Shown in pieces: positions 25,277 to 37,700 of a stretch of 64,000 nucleotides of DNA (positions are counted from its first letter, which is position 1; every line of letters starts with the position of its first letter). Below the pieces are notes generated by a model, which was given only the letters and a program-made list of their open reading frames with translations, made no database searches and was not told the DNA's origin. Location of the stretch: NCBI GenBank assembly GCA_034670405.1, contig JAXDDX010000011.1:2996501-3060500 (forward strand), given 5' to 3'. This DNA is from Hoplostethus atlanticus (lineage: Eukaryota > Chordata > Actinopteri > Trachichthyiformes > Trachichthyidae). The translations under genes were made by a program, and so were the position numbers.

Positions 25277-27508
25277 CTACTCTACGAGGATTTCCTCAGT
25301 CTTTATGGGTGCTAGTACAGTGCCAGAGTTGGACAAATCAGAGCCTTCATCTTTTGCAAACTCCTCACGCTGGAGCAGCAGCCCTGCTCCTGTGGGCCCC
25401 TGCAGCCCCACTAATGCCCCTTGGGTGAAGCACAGGTGTTTGATCACCTCATTGGGACTGGAGAAGGTGGTCTCACAAATGTTACACTTATAGGGCTTTG
25501 ATGAGCCCAAGAACATCGCCTCCATCTGGCTGCTGTCCTCGCCTGCAGCACAGAGCTCCATGCTCTGTCGGTCCACCATGGTGTAGGCATCAGCCCCCTG
25601 GTTGAGGCACACATGGCGGGCCGCCTGATTGGCACGGCAGAAGCTCTTGCCGCAAGCACTACACTTGAAGGGCTTGCCCGTGTGGATGTACATGTGCTCG
25701 CGCCAGTGGCTCTTCTGAATGAACTTACGTCCACAGGTGGAGCACTCATACTTACGCCGCTTCACTTCCCGGTCTAAGTCAGCACTTTCTAGGTTGTCAA
25801 TGTCCGCGATGTCTGATGGAGGAGGTGTGTCTGCCTGAGACTGAAACCCCCCCATCCCCCAGCTGGAAGTGGTCACCTCTGCTCGGGGAGAGTCCAAGTT
25901 GGCCCCTAAGACGGGTGTTTGCTCGCTGTCACTGATTATCTCAACTGCTGTGGCTAGCGCCAAGTGACTTAACCCAGCCTTGCTTCCCCTTAGGACCTCC
26001 TCTAACTCTGTTGTGGTGTGCTCTCCAGGCATGACAGGGGAGAGAGCATTGTTGGGCTCAGACAGGGTCTGCTGTAGGGCCTGGGTGTGCTGGAGGAGGT
26101 GCTCTCTCAGCAGGCTCCTCTGATTGAAGCGGCTCCTACACAGATGACAGGAGTAATGCTTCCTGAAGGATGCATTCCTCTTCATGATGCTGGGCTTCAC
26201 ATGGAGGATGGCATTGGTTGAGGAACCATCTGTGCTTAGCAAGTCTGTTCTCCGCTCCTCAATGGTAGGCTGAGGACTGCTGGTTGAGGCCTCCATTTCT
26301 GGGGGTGAGGACGCTAGCTTGGACGTTGACGAATTAGTGTACGCTGTTGTGACAGCTGGCGTGGACGGATACTTCCCCTCTGAGCCGAGCTGTTCCACAT
26401 CAAAGGGTGAGGAGAGCTGGCATCGAGTGGACACTCTGGCTGACAGCGCCACCTGCTGGTCAGAGATCTGGATGCCGTACAGGGAAGTGGAGAGGCTGAG
26501 GCTGAGGCTGAGCTCAGGGTGTGAATACACGGACTGGCTGGCCTCCTGTAAGAGCGGATAGGCATGCAGGAATCTAACCCCCTGCTCCAGCCGTGCAGGG
26601 TCTATCAACTGGGGTGCAAGTTTGCCTGTGTACATCAGGTTGAGGAGGTAGCTGAAGATATCTGGCTGTATGTCGGCAGCCTTCAGGCGCACACAGTCAC
26701 TGAAAAACAAAGAAATGACAATTAAAAATAGTAACAAAAAACGATGAATGGTCCATTTAGATTATGTTGTGTATTATCAATACAGGCAAAGAGTCAATTC
26801 AGGTTCAATGGTCAACAAACAGTTAGGACAAGGCATAAAAACAGAATTGATTAAATTAATGGATTATGCTGATTTCCTGAGAAGAACTTGTTTGAATTAC
26901 TGATCATGGTTTGTTCAAAACTGAACATTTTACACATGCATAAAGGTCTGTGGGTCCCTTAGCCTTCAGTGAGAGGACCTTGCCACAACACATTAGTAGG
27001 AAGGCACAGATACCGCTTTCTCAATCTTGATACCAAATGTGTGGCACCTCATACTGAGAACTGATCTGTTCCACTAATAATATTGATCAGTTTGGGGTCA
27101 TCACACAAAATGATTGAGAGACATTCCCCTTTTCTCCATTAGGGAGGTGAAGAAAATCTATAGGGGGGGAACAAAATTAAGTACATTTTATTTCTGACAT
27201 GTTACACGTAACTCTTGGTATCAGAATGTACTGTTGGGGAAATCTTACGATATGAAAAGCTACAATAACAATACAGCCTGGTATTGGGTCAATATCTGAT
27301 ACCAGTATTGGTACATCCCTACACATTTGATATACCTGTCCTGGTGGATGAAAAGCATTCTGAAGTAGTTGGAGAAGGCAGCTAACACAGCCTTGTGGGC
27401 TTTGAAGAAGACATCTCCTATGGCCACAGTGCAGTCGCACAGGAAGCCAAACTCCCTCTGAGCGTTAAGCTGCTGCAGAAGGATAAGACCATGGTTGGCC
27501 AACTCCAT
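25277..27508 (-). CDS. zbtb2: zinc finger and BTB domain-containing protein 2
   Basis: Nuclear BTB/C2H2 transcriptional regulator. Minus-strand CDS 27508-27336 joined to 26699-25277: 531 residues (human 514). Starts [15 protein letters not shown], nearly identical to human. The BTB domain (about 10-120) is split by a phase-2 intron inside the HQDSDCVRL segment; donor GTATAT, acceptor TTTTTCAG. Zinc fingers: YSCHLC at about 240; YECSTC at about 375; FKCSAC at about 403, ending H-V-C; and YKCNIC at about 462, ending H-L-C. The last two are therefore C2HC-type. A basic KRRK precedes finger 2. [13 protein letters not shown] before finger 2 is a conserved family block. A short LS-repeat replaces part of the human linker around residue 122. 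Confidence 0.95.
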
Positions 27509-27516
27509 TCTTCAAC
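27336..27516 (-). other. zbtb2: zbtb2 first coding exon with 8-nt 5'UTR
   Basis: The minus-strand acceptor TTTTGTGCAG ends at 27517, leaving eight untranslated bases before ATG. At least one upstream noncoding exon is therefore required. The exon holds residues 1-57 plus two bases of codon 58. Confidence 0.8.
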
Positions 27517-29651
27517 CTGCACAAAAGGCATGCACAACCACACAGTCACACAGACATATGCACCCACAGAGTCACACGCACACACAAACGGGTAACAGTC
27601 AGTTTCCTGTCTGGAAGGAGACCAGAGTTTATTGTGACCACAAAGAGGCAGGCTGACAGGGGTGATCTAACGACTTTGTAAAGGCTAGCTTAACACAACA
27701 GTGAAGAATCAATTTGTGACTCTGGAGACAATTTGTCCAATACGTCTGTTACAAATGTAAATAATGGCAATTAATGGTATGGCTTAGCCAAGCAAAAAAA
27801 AAAAAACTAGGTCTGAGCTACACCTCATGCAACTGTACATTTAGACGTTTGCAATGATACTGAAGAAAATGAGTTTGTTTGTGAATTCAAACGGGAAGTG
27901 GGACATGGATTATATTCCTGCTCTAAGTAGACTTTAAACAGCAGACATAATAATCAATGGCAACCAGAGTGCTCAAGAGGTTTCCTGTAAGGGCTGCCTC
28001 AATAGTCTGTTAGCTACCACTGGATGGGAAAAGAGCCAGAAAGGCTTCCTCATTGACCTCTTGTGACAACTTCCGGAAGACCACTCTCACACAACCCCTG
28101 TGGCCCATCTCTAGGGAATAGTAGTAGAGGAAGGAAAGTTTAGGACTAGCAGGCAACCTATTTCTAGTTCATTCTCCAATTTCTACCACAAGGCTATACT
28201 GCCAAATATTGGCCTAACGCTTAAGAGTAAACAAAATGGATAGTTGCAATGTAACTACGTACATCTATTCCAGACAGCACTCTTTTTTGGTATTTGTTAC
28301 TCCTGCATTCATAGACATCACCTTTGACCCTCAGTATCTTACCAGTAGTAGAGCTATGAAGGGTTGTGACCAATCACAAGTCAGAGAGAGACCCCAAGAA
28401 CAAAAGTTAGATTAGGTAAGGCTTATCGCTACAGCTCTTGTCTGCATGCTCAGAACTTCGAGGAAATACCACTTGGCATGTCCTGGTTGAGATGGAAACC
28501 ATGTCCTCCAAACTCTATCTCAAGGGGAATTTCAGAGCTCTACGCTTTCTGCTGGCCACTGAGATCACTGCTGTTGACCCCAAAGGTCGCCACAGGACCG
28601 AGAGGGCTTCAGGCCATCACATGATCAGGGTTATGGATGTCAACACACATTCCTAAGGCAGAACTGGTTCCACCCCCTCCACCGGTGGAGAGCGGAAACG
28701 GCCTGTGGGCAGGGTGAATCTCCTGCCTCACATAAAAGAACACTTTCTCCACCTCTCCACACATAAGCTCCACTACACAGCCAAATTAATATAACAACAA
28801 GGAGAACTTATTATTGCTTCACTGGCCAAATCACCCCAGATAATCGGAAAGTTGTTTCTGCATATCCCTCCTGGATACACTCACACAAATAGCCGTCTAC
28901 ACATATGCATTTCATCAGAGAGGTCAGAGTGTAGCAATGCCCCCAGCACAGCACTCCTGGAACAGGTTGGGCTTCGGTCCCTTGCACAGGGACATTTTGG
29001 CAGTAACTGTGGGCGCTGCAGATGCAATACCCACCATATTCCAGTTGGTCACCAGTTTAACACACCCTCCTGTCAGTGCTGCGGACTGAATCGCTACATC
29101 TCAAAATATTATATTTCCAGTATTGTTTAAACAGACATGTGCTGTGTTCCCACTCAGCATAGCACCAAAGTAGCTGATTCAGAAACCACTCTTTACATTA
29201 TGGTAGGCTGCACAAAGGCAATGTATTTTCCTTTCTGCAAAAGGTAGAATGAGTGCTTGGTTGCATACATTTTGATTAGGTAACATGCTAGCACTATTGG
29301 TCTATCACTTGAATTATGTACATTGGATAACATGATGCAGTAACTACAACACCATGTGTTCATCATAGTAGCTTGTTTGTAACATTAAAGCACCGCCCCT
29401 GGTATAGACACGTGGAGCAGTCACTTCCGTAGTGCGCTTTTCTGTTGTACTGAAAATATACCATAAAACAATCTATGTGAAACTGGTATGGAAATGACAC
29501 GCGCGTTTTACCGGAAAGAAACAGCGCAATAGAGCGAGAAAAACGAAAATAACATATACAAACTATTCGACAACGCTACGGATACAAAAGGAGCGCGCCT
29601 GGACCCCCGCGTCTGCCTCTTCGGTTGCTATTGCTAGCGCGAAGAAACGGT

Positions 29652-29653
<2 letters not shown>

Positions 29654-29741
<88 letters not shown>
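29654..29741. repeat. long (CA)44 microsatellite
   Basis: About 88 bp of uninterrupted CA followed by a GC-alternating stretch (CGGGGCGCGCGCGC). It lies just downstream of the inferred zbtb2 first exon. Confidence 0.95.
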
Positions 29742-29743
<2 letters not shown>

Positions 29744-29882
29744 GGCGCGCGCGCAAGGGGGATGGGGTTGGTCACGAATGCGTTTCTTTTAACTTCCAAG
29801 TGACAATTAGTTAGCAAAACCGTATGTAAATAGCGTAACTATACCGGTAAACGAAAGGCTACGTAAATATAAACAGCCGTAC

Positions 29883-30100
29883 CTTTGTGTTCCGCTTTAA
29901 TTCGTGGAGTTTGCCGTGTTGCCGTTGTTTGTTTGTTACCGGGGACTCGTCCGTCCTCTGGGCTCGCAGCTCGCTCTGCTCCTCGCAAACGCAGCATTCG
30001 TTGGCGGCGGAGAGGGTCGTCCGTCGGTGTTTTCCGGTTAGGGGTTTTACGTTACAATCACATGACTTTGGGTAAAAAAGCACCCAGAAAACAGCCGTTG
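29883..30100 (-). promoter_or_regulatory. zbtb2: inferred zbtb2 5'UTR exon and CpG-rich promoter
   Basis: CpG density rises sharply at about 29.5-30.35 kb. On the minus strand AACACAAAG followed by GTACGG is a good donor at 29883, which can splice to the acceptor at 27517. The 5' limit is not defined, and I see no TATA box. Confidence 0.45.
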
Positions 30101-32810
30101 TAAAAGTCGTTGAACAGGGGGCGTCTGAGTTAACGTTAATTTCCCGCAAAGCGTAACCGCCGTTGAGTGCTACTAGCTTACTATAATGTAGCGTTAGCTC
30201 GTTGACAGCCGGTGAGTTGTAACGTTAACAGCTACGTTGTGAGGAAGGTGGACTCGCTGTACGGTAATTAGTCATTGTGTCGCCTCCGGTAGCGGCACGT
30301 TAAACGAGAAACCGGCGTGCGCTTCTTTTTATGTTACTTTCTGTTTGTCGTTGCCCCAGCCCCAAGCCACATTGACACATAACGAAATAACGTCGCCTTC
30401 CTCACAGGCGTCTTGAATTTACATTTTCGGTTGACGCTGCATCGAGATTATTGCCTATGTGTTTCTCAACTAGCCATACTAGTCCAATAATAATAATACA
30501 TATAATATCAATTTCAAATTGATATCATACAAACATCACAGCAAAGTATTTTTTCATATTCTTTAGGGATATTATCGTGCTCCCATAGGATCAACAAAGT
30601 ATGATATGGTCACTATTGAGACTCACTATAGGAATATTTCATTAGAAATAATTTGATTGATAAAGTGATTTTAAAACCATTAGCCAATAACATCTTAAAT
30701 ATAAATTTGTTTATCATTTAAAATTACTTTTTTATCTTTCAACTTTCAACATATTTTGGTCCAGAACTCTATCTACTGTGAACAATTGCAATACCATAAT
30801 TAAACCTATATATTTACTATTTATTGGTCGTTTTTTGTTCAAAGCCTTGCTCTAAAATGCTACATCACTCAGCTTCACAGTTCATCTAATTAACACCATA
30901 ATTCAACGTCTTGATGACTTGATAACTGCAATGCAAAAATGCAAACCATTGAAATTGTGTAAGGGTTTGGTAACAGTTTGGATGGACCCTGTGGGTAAAA
31001 TGATGTAGCCTGCATTTGTTGTTTTCAGTGAAGTAGCCAGTTTATATTTATCTTTGAAAATGTGTGACCTCAACTCACTGAGCCTGCTAAGGGGAACAGG
31101 ATGTGAATGAGCAGATCAAAAGAGCAGGGGAAACATACAGGCTCCACCGCAGCTTGGAAAGTTGTTCCTGTTGATGTTCCCATCCATTTTGTCTCACAAG
31201 CCTAACGGAGCTGAGCATGGCAACTGATTAGCCAATCATATACATCAAGGACAGCCCACAAGAGCATCTGTCACAGCTCTTGTTTCTCCATTGCCTTATA
31301 ACAGAACAAAGATGATTTCAGTAACAAGTTTTCCCATCAATTTGGTTGGTTGGTTCCCTGATGTTAAAAAAAATTAATAAAATGACTAATAATATTTTAT
31401 TATTTTGAAAAAAACTGCTTCCAGCATCTTTTGGACAGCACAGAAGCCACTGTAAAAATATATTGCTAATGAGTTTTCCAGCTTTCCAGCATCAACTTGA
31501 TGGGTGGTTTTTGTAACCTGTTTATTGTAAGGACACTCAATTACCATGTATTTCTTATGCTGGGATTCTTGGTATTTTCTGAGGGGGGTTGTCTGCCTAA
31601 AAACTTGGGAAACCCATCTGTGATCTTTGAACAGAAGTAAGGAAGGGCAAGAAGAGGGAAGGAGCCGAAGTCTTTGGAATGGATTGCACCCAAACCACAC
31701 ATTGTCTGTCAGGAAGCACAGGAAGTGTAGGAGGATCCTTTCACAGACAGACTCTGGAGGCACACAAATATGTTGTCATTAAACCCTCAGCTGTGTGACA
31801 TGGTGAACTAGTGAGCTGGTGGATATTGTCTCAGTGTAAACAACAGTTTTTGCCAGACCTGTCCATCAGGGTTGCATTTCAGGTTTAGGTCAGGCAGGAA
31901 TGTGTGTGGCTGTAGAGGATGTCTTTGAACGGGGGAGGACAGGACTACACTGAGGATTTTAGAATTTAAGCTCACTGAAAAGGCTTGCTTGCAAGGGGCC
32001 TAAAGAGAATGTGAGGGGAAGGGGTGTGTAAAAGGAGAAGGGAGGAAGGGAGTGGGCCCTTTAAGTCTCCAGGCTGTCAACAAACAACAGACCTCAGATC
32101 TGATCCTGTCCACAACTGAAGTTGTCCAGCCAATTGATAAAAAATGGAGGTCTATGGGAGGCAGAGAATGTTTCACAACAAACAGAAATCAGCACACTGA
32201 TTGAGACCGCTGGTAGTGGAAGGGCGGATGATAATGATAGCAGAACAAAGCATGTTTATAATGCTGATAGTCCCACAGCAGGGGGTTTATTGAAAGAAGG
32301 AGCCTTTAACTGTTATCAGTGGCTCACTCTCATTCACCCTTCAAATCAATACATTTCAATCAATAGATTTTTTTTTACCAGACCATAACGCTCTACCTTT
32401 AGGTCAAAGTTCTGTAGTGCTATCTCTGTTTCTTCATCTCTCCCTCTCCCTCCCTCTCTCCCTCTCTCCCTTGCTCACAACAGTTCATTCAAAAGAGATG
32501 CACACTAGGTTTTCACATGACTGCCCCAACACTGATTTCCACTAAATTGATTTTCCCAGAGGTAAACAACATGTATCTTCAACACCAACAGCACAGCCTG
32601 CATGAAATCGCTTTAAAAAGTGCAGTACAGTTAGATATAAGATAATTTAGATGATGTTGACGTCAGTGTTTCAAAATTCAAATGACTTTACACAACATAT
32701 CCATTTTCACATGCTCATATAAAAGAGTTGATAATCTCTATTACTGTTCTCTAATTTTGAGATTATGCAGGCTGTGGTGAGCAGAAACACCTGTTTAAAC
32801 AGGGCCCTTA

Positions 32811-32844
32811 ATGTTAACACCCCCGGTCATGGGGGTGTTAACAT
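32811..32844. repeat. perfect 14-bp inverted repeat (hairpin)
   Basis: ATGTTAACACCCCC, a 6-nt loop GGTCAT, then the exact reverse complement. Each arm contains GTTAAC. Confidence 0.9.
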
Positions 32845-33818
32845 GTTTTGAAACCGGAGTGGTGAGTCACTCCACAAATCCCCCCCCCCCCTCCTCTCTC
32901 GGTTTAGGAAAATAGATCCGGCCAGGCTGGGGCCCGGTGGGGGGAAGGGAGGTGGTGGATGAACACCGGAGATGGACACAGCTGGACACCCACTCCCAAG
33001 GACACGGTGGGACCCCACATCCTGACAAGGGGCTCCCGGGTTTCCATAGTGACCTCTTTGTCTGCAACTGATTTGAGGGAGAGGAAAAAAAAAAGTGCTA
33101 TCAGAATTAAAGGAATATGCTTATCTCTCCACCCCCGTAATTCAAAGTGTATCCAATCAATTGGCTATGTTCTTCATAGAGAATGAAGAGTGTAGAAAGA
33201 ACCCCTCAGAATGTCCATCCCTTTCTCAGCCCCAAATGGACTGTAAACATGTCATTATGTCATTATATGTTTGCCCAAGGACATTATGACTTGCCGCATA
33301 CACCGAGGAGGGCCTGTCTATATGCATTATAGGCCTCACTCAAAACAAAGTATTAATGATGGTGTTTTTGGTCTTACATTGCTAAACTGGATTGGGATTT
33401 GTTTACAACTAACTAATTCTTGATAATATATTTTTTCCGTTGATACCAATGGTAAAAGCTGTGCAGCAGTGACATCAGCCTACCCAAAGTTAACCCCTAT
33501 AAAGGAAGTAGAACAATCCTGTAATGATTTTTAGAAGGTAATGTCACAGCAAAACTATAATTCCCTATAGGAATAATATAGAATTATCATTATAGTGATA
33601 GCATTGCTACCATAATATAAAATATTATAAACTCACTAATGAGTACCACATACATACAGTACCATGATAAGTCTCTTTAGGTATATTGTAGTGCTTTTTC
33701 GTTAGGAAAGAAATCAGTACAAGCCTCACTACAAATTCTTTCACAAACCAGACCCACCCAACCCCTCCTTAGGCCTTAGGGGTTCGTATTCTGCGCTTTC
33801 CTGATAGGGTGGCTTACT

Positions 33819-33832
33819 GTCTCCATGACAAC
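33819..33832. promoter_or_regulatory. RFX X-box-like motif
   Basis: GTCTCCATGACAAC fits the inverted-half-site X-box bound by RFX factors. It is about 550 bp upstream of the armt1 start codon. Confidence 0.45.
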
Positions 33833-34371
33833 CGTTGTCCTGGACGACAAATGATGCCTAAGGATGCTGTCGTCAGAACAACGGGATACCCTACAAATGC
33901 ATGCGCAATGCAGCAGTGCGGATCTCTCTTTGATCCATCTCAGAAAAGAGTATTTTTGAAACGTTAAAGACTGAAAGCTGATAACTGGCACACAACGCAA
34001 GTTACGACACATTAAAGTAAGCCGTTGCCCTGCGAAAATGTGTCATATCTGCAATTAAAATACATAAAATACAATCGCAGCGCCATGGGCACAATTTGCC
34101 GGCATTGCAGTTTGCATTCTAAATGTTAACCGCTAGATGGTAGCATTGCGTGATAAATAACACAAGGAAATCAGGAAAGAAAAAATTGAAATATAAATAT
34201 TTTGTGTGAGCAACGTTTGCAATCTTAGCCTAATAACATCTGCCCTGGCTTCGTAAATAACATCTACTGAATAATGATGAATGTCGCATGATACTGGCAA
34301 GAAGACCCTGAAACTCTGTTATGAAAAGGATGTAAATAAAGTTTTCATTTGAATGTGTTCCTGTTGCCAAA

Positions 34372-34383
34372 ATGATGGCGGCT
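34372..34383 (+). promoter_or_regulatory. armt1: TISU/YY1-type start context of armt1
   Basis: Two tandem ATGs are followed by GCGGC, giving ATGATGGCGGC. The second ATG sits in the ATGGCGGC core shared by YY1 sites and the translation initiator of short 5'UTRs. This favours the second ATG (34375) and a short leader. Confidence 0.5.
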
Positions 34384-37009
34384 GATCATGCTGCGCAGGG
34401 AGTTCCTCCTTCCTTGTCTGCCAAAGTGGTTGGGTATGTTGACAGTTGCTTTAGGTGCTTTATTATGATCTTAAATATTATGGGTAATAGTTAACTACTT
34501 TGCCGTATCAAAACAGATCCTCTGTCTAGGACTGCAGCGCCCAAACCAACAGCAGTATTAGCTAACTTGCTAACAGTCTTTTTATCTATGGGTTGGTGAT
34601 AGCAGGAAGTATAACGTTATACACCAATATATAGTTAAGTCGAAGGTATTTGCTGATAGTTCACTTAACATTATGGTAGAAAATGTACAACATTGCAGTC
34701 AAATTGTCTAGAAAGCAAAGGACACTTTACATCCATTGCTAAATAGCCGGCTAGCTTACTAGTCGGTACAGTTACCGTCTGCTAGCCAAAAGTTAAGCTG
34801 TACTAAGAACTGTCACTCCGGCTGTCCTCCCCACCAGGTCATTTGCTTATTTGACAGTGAAAGACAGATTACCGACCATCTTGACGAAAGTTATTGACAC
34901 GATCCATCGCAACAAAAACAAGTTTTTTGAAGAGTATGGAGAGGTAAGGATGATTATCCATATCTCTACTGCATTTATTAGAGTTGGCTTCCTGGCCTAC
35001 ATCAGCTGTAAGGAAATTACAAGGCTCATCAGAAACATGGTTTCAATCTCGCCTATTTCCCCCCCTTTATTTCCATATAGGAGGGTGTCCAGGCAGAGAA
35101 GGCGGCTATTTCTCTACTGTCCAAGATGAGGAATGAGCTGCAGACCGACAAGGCAGTCCTGGCCTTATCAGACGGCCTGGAAGACGCAGACTCCTGGAAC
35201 CAGTACTTGCAGAGACAGCAGAGTCTGCAGGGGGACCAGGACTCCGTCAGCTGGTTCAAGTCCCCATGGCTTTATGTGGAGTGCTATATGTACCGCAGAA
35301 TATACGAGGCCATCTGGCTCAAGTGAGAAGCATGGATTGTACTTCTTTGTATTAGCTAAGATTTAAGATGAAGAGGAATGACTGTAAATGGGTCTTTAAT
35401 ATGGTCTGAACTTATAAATATTTCAGACAGCATTTTAAAGTAGCATCAGACTATGACCTATTGTTCACATTAAATGAGACACAATTAAGGGTTAACGGGA
35501 TGTACATCTTATTTAGACATCACTTGTTACTTTATATTCTGTCCTAGTTCTGTTCCACTCATGCTTTTGTCTCCTTTTATTGCAGTCCTCCCATCAGTGA
35601 CTTTGATGCGTTTAATGAGGGAAAGACCCAGAGCTTCTTTGAATCTCAGCAGGCTGTGATGGCCTTATGTACACACTTGGAAGGCCTCAACAAGAACATG
35701 GATGAGCTCTCTGAGAATCAGCTGTTTGAGCAGTTCCTCAAACTACTGCAGGTGAGTACTTGATGGAGATGTACTGTGATAGACGCTGAGTAATGTTTTG
35801 TTAGTAGTCAAACACTTTTAAACATTTTTATTGCACGTGAATAGGGTAATGAATATAGAAAACTTGACTCCATATTTATTTATTGGACGGGTGGCAACTG
35901 TATGTGCCACTCGTGAGTTATTGTTTTTCTGACTTAAAGCAACATGCAATAGAATAGAATAGCAATACAATTTAAAGAGCTGTCAACCAAGTGATAACAC
36001 AGAATTAAGTAATATTACTTAAATTTCGTTTATGATTTTTAGACAAAATAAAAATTTGATTTTTCAGATTGAAAATAAAATGGTGCTAACTTCAGGTCCA
36101 ATGAGATACCAGTTTTTCTTTTTGATGACTCATGGACCCATGTTTATTTGCTTCTTTGACCCTTCCCAGGTGTCTCTATGGGGGAACAAGTGTGATCTGT
36201 CCATCTCTGCTGGCCAAGCGAACTCTCAGAAGGTCAGTTCCATAGATTCCCTCACCAATCTGCGACCCTTCATCCTGGTGGATGACTCCAACATGGTATG
36301 GTCAACTGTTATATCCGCCCAGAAGCCAGGGCAGTCAGGGAAGACCACTGCAGGCAGAGTGGATATTGTCCTAGACAACGCCGGCTTCGAGCTGGTCACT
36401 GACCTGGTCCTAGCTGACTTCCTGGTGTCCTCTGGCCTTGCCCGCGAGGTCCATTTTCATGGCAAATCCATCCCCTGGTTCGTCTCTGATGTCACTGCCA
36501 AAGACTTCCAGTGGACCATCAGGCAGACCATGGCAGCCAATCACAAGTGGATGTCCAAGAGTGGTGTCCAGTGGCAGAGCTACGTAAAGGAGGGCGTGTG
36601 GTCCTACCATGACCATCCTTTCTGGACACAGCCCCACGAGTTCTGCGACATGGCAGCCGACGCTCCTGACCTGTACGTGACCCTGCAGGGGGCAGACCTG
36701 GTGCTGTTTAAAGGAGATCTCAACTACAGGAAGCTGACAGGGGACAGGGACTGGGACCACACAGTGGGCTTTCATACTGCACTGCGAGGTTTTGGGCCCG
36801 CCCCACTGTGCAGCCTGAGAACTCTAAAGGCCAACGTTCAGGTCGGTCTGCAGCCAGGCCAAGCGGAGATGCTCAGCACCCAAGATCCAGACTGGATGAC
36901 CAGCGGCAAGTACGCTGTCATTCAGTTCTTCAGCCCACACTCGCCCACCAAGAATAAGACTGGCCTTGGGATTTCACTGGGGACACGCCCAATAGGAACG
37001 TCACATTGA
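34375..37009 (+). CDS. armt1: damage-control phosphatase ARMT1 (acidic residue methyltransferase 1)
   Basis: DUF89 metal-dependent phosphatase (human ARMT1/C6orf211), acting on phosphorylated sugars such as fructose-1-phosphate; a carboxyl-methyltransferase activity has also been reported. Exons 34375-34433, 34838-34943, 35081-35322, 35586-35751 and 36170-37009, all with GT-AG borders; 470 residues from the second ATG (471 from the first; human 441). Conserved features, numbered from the first ATG: SFAYLTVKDRLP near the N-terminus, SPWLYVECYMYRRI, metal-binding pair D261-N262 in IVLDNAGFELVTD, IPWFVSD, KGDLNYRKLTGD, and the subfamily motif RTLK at 409-412. The C-terminus runs about 25 residues past the human end (after GKYAVIQFF) with no obvious similarity. 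That tail may be lineage-specific. Confidence 0.95.
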
Positions 37010-37700
37010 GCTATACCTAAGCAGGAAATTGTTTGTAAGCCATAAGACAGTTTAGGTATGGGGACTCTGTTAAATGGTTAAAGGGTGTGCTTGTTGGATA
37101 ACACTTCATCATGTTAAGACAGAAGACCCCAATACCAGGAAACCTGTGATTTGGCCATCATAGTCCATAATGATTTTACCATCTTATACAGTACTTAAAA
37201 TCTCAGCACTTTCAGACTGACAACACAAGATTCTTTACAGTGACATTTTTACCCATTTTTGTGGCTAACGTGTTGTACACAATATATTGAATCCTAATGT
37301 TTACATGTTGACCTAGATATTATTTACAATCCTAATTTGTATTATTAGAACAGCAATACCTTTTTTGTTTTGCTTGCATGTGGGGAGGAGAAAGATAAAC
37401 TTCATATGCACAGTTTGAATTCAGGTCAGTTCAGGTTGTTGTTACACTGTTGCACTCACTGTCTTTGATATGCATGCATCAAAGTGTACAGAGTCGTTCA
37501 TGTTCGTCAAATCAGTGTAGGCTAATCATGAGGTCATCTGCTAAAAGTTTCACCCAGTTTGAAAGATGGTAGACTTGGGGCTAGTGTAACAATACAGTAC
37601 AATGATGGTAAAAATGAATGCTTCTCAGTGCTGCTGGGGGAAATTATTTCATTTTCAACAATGGGCTTGATTCAATAAAGAATTACAATGACTGGTCTTT
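37010..37700 (+). other. armt1: armt1 3'UTR
   Basis: Runs from the TGA stop to a candidate AATAAA at 37674-37679, followed by a T-rich element. Confidence 0.55.

Larger units (their letters stand above)
30350..34371. other. zbtb2-armt1 intergenic region
   Basis: No coding exon is recognised. Human RMND1 occupies this interval in the orthologous block, but no RMND1-like exon is visible. Contents include AT-rich sequence, a perfect hairpin at 32811, an X-box-like motif at 33819 and a CT-rich run near 32437-32470. Confidence 0.6.

Noticed and set aside
31386..31763. 125-residue minus-strand frame, considered as an rmnd1 remnant
   Set aside because: No convincing match to RMND1 motifs and no splice sites in suitable phase.
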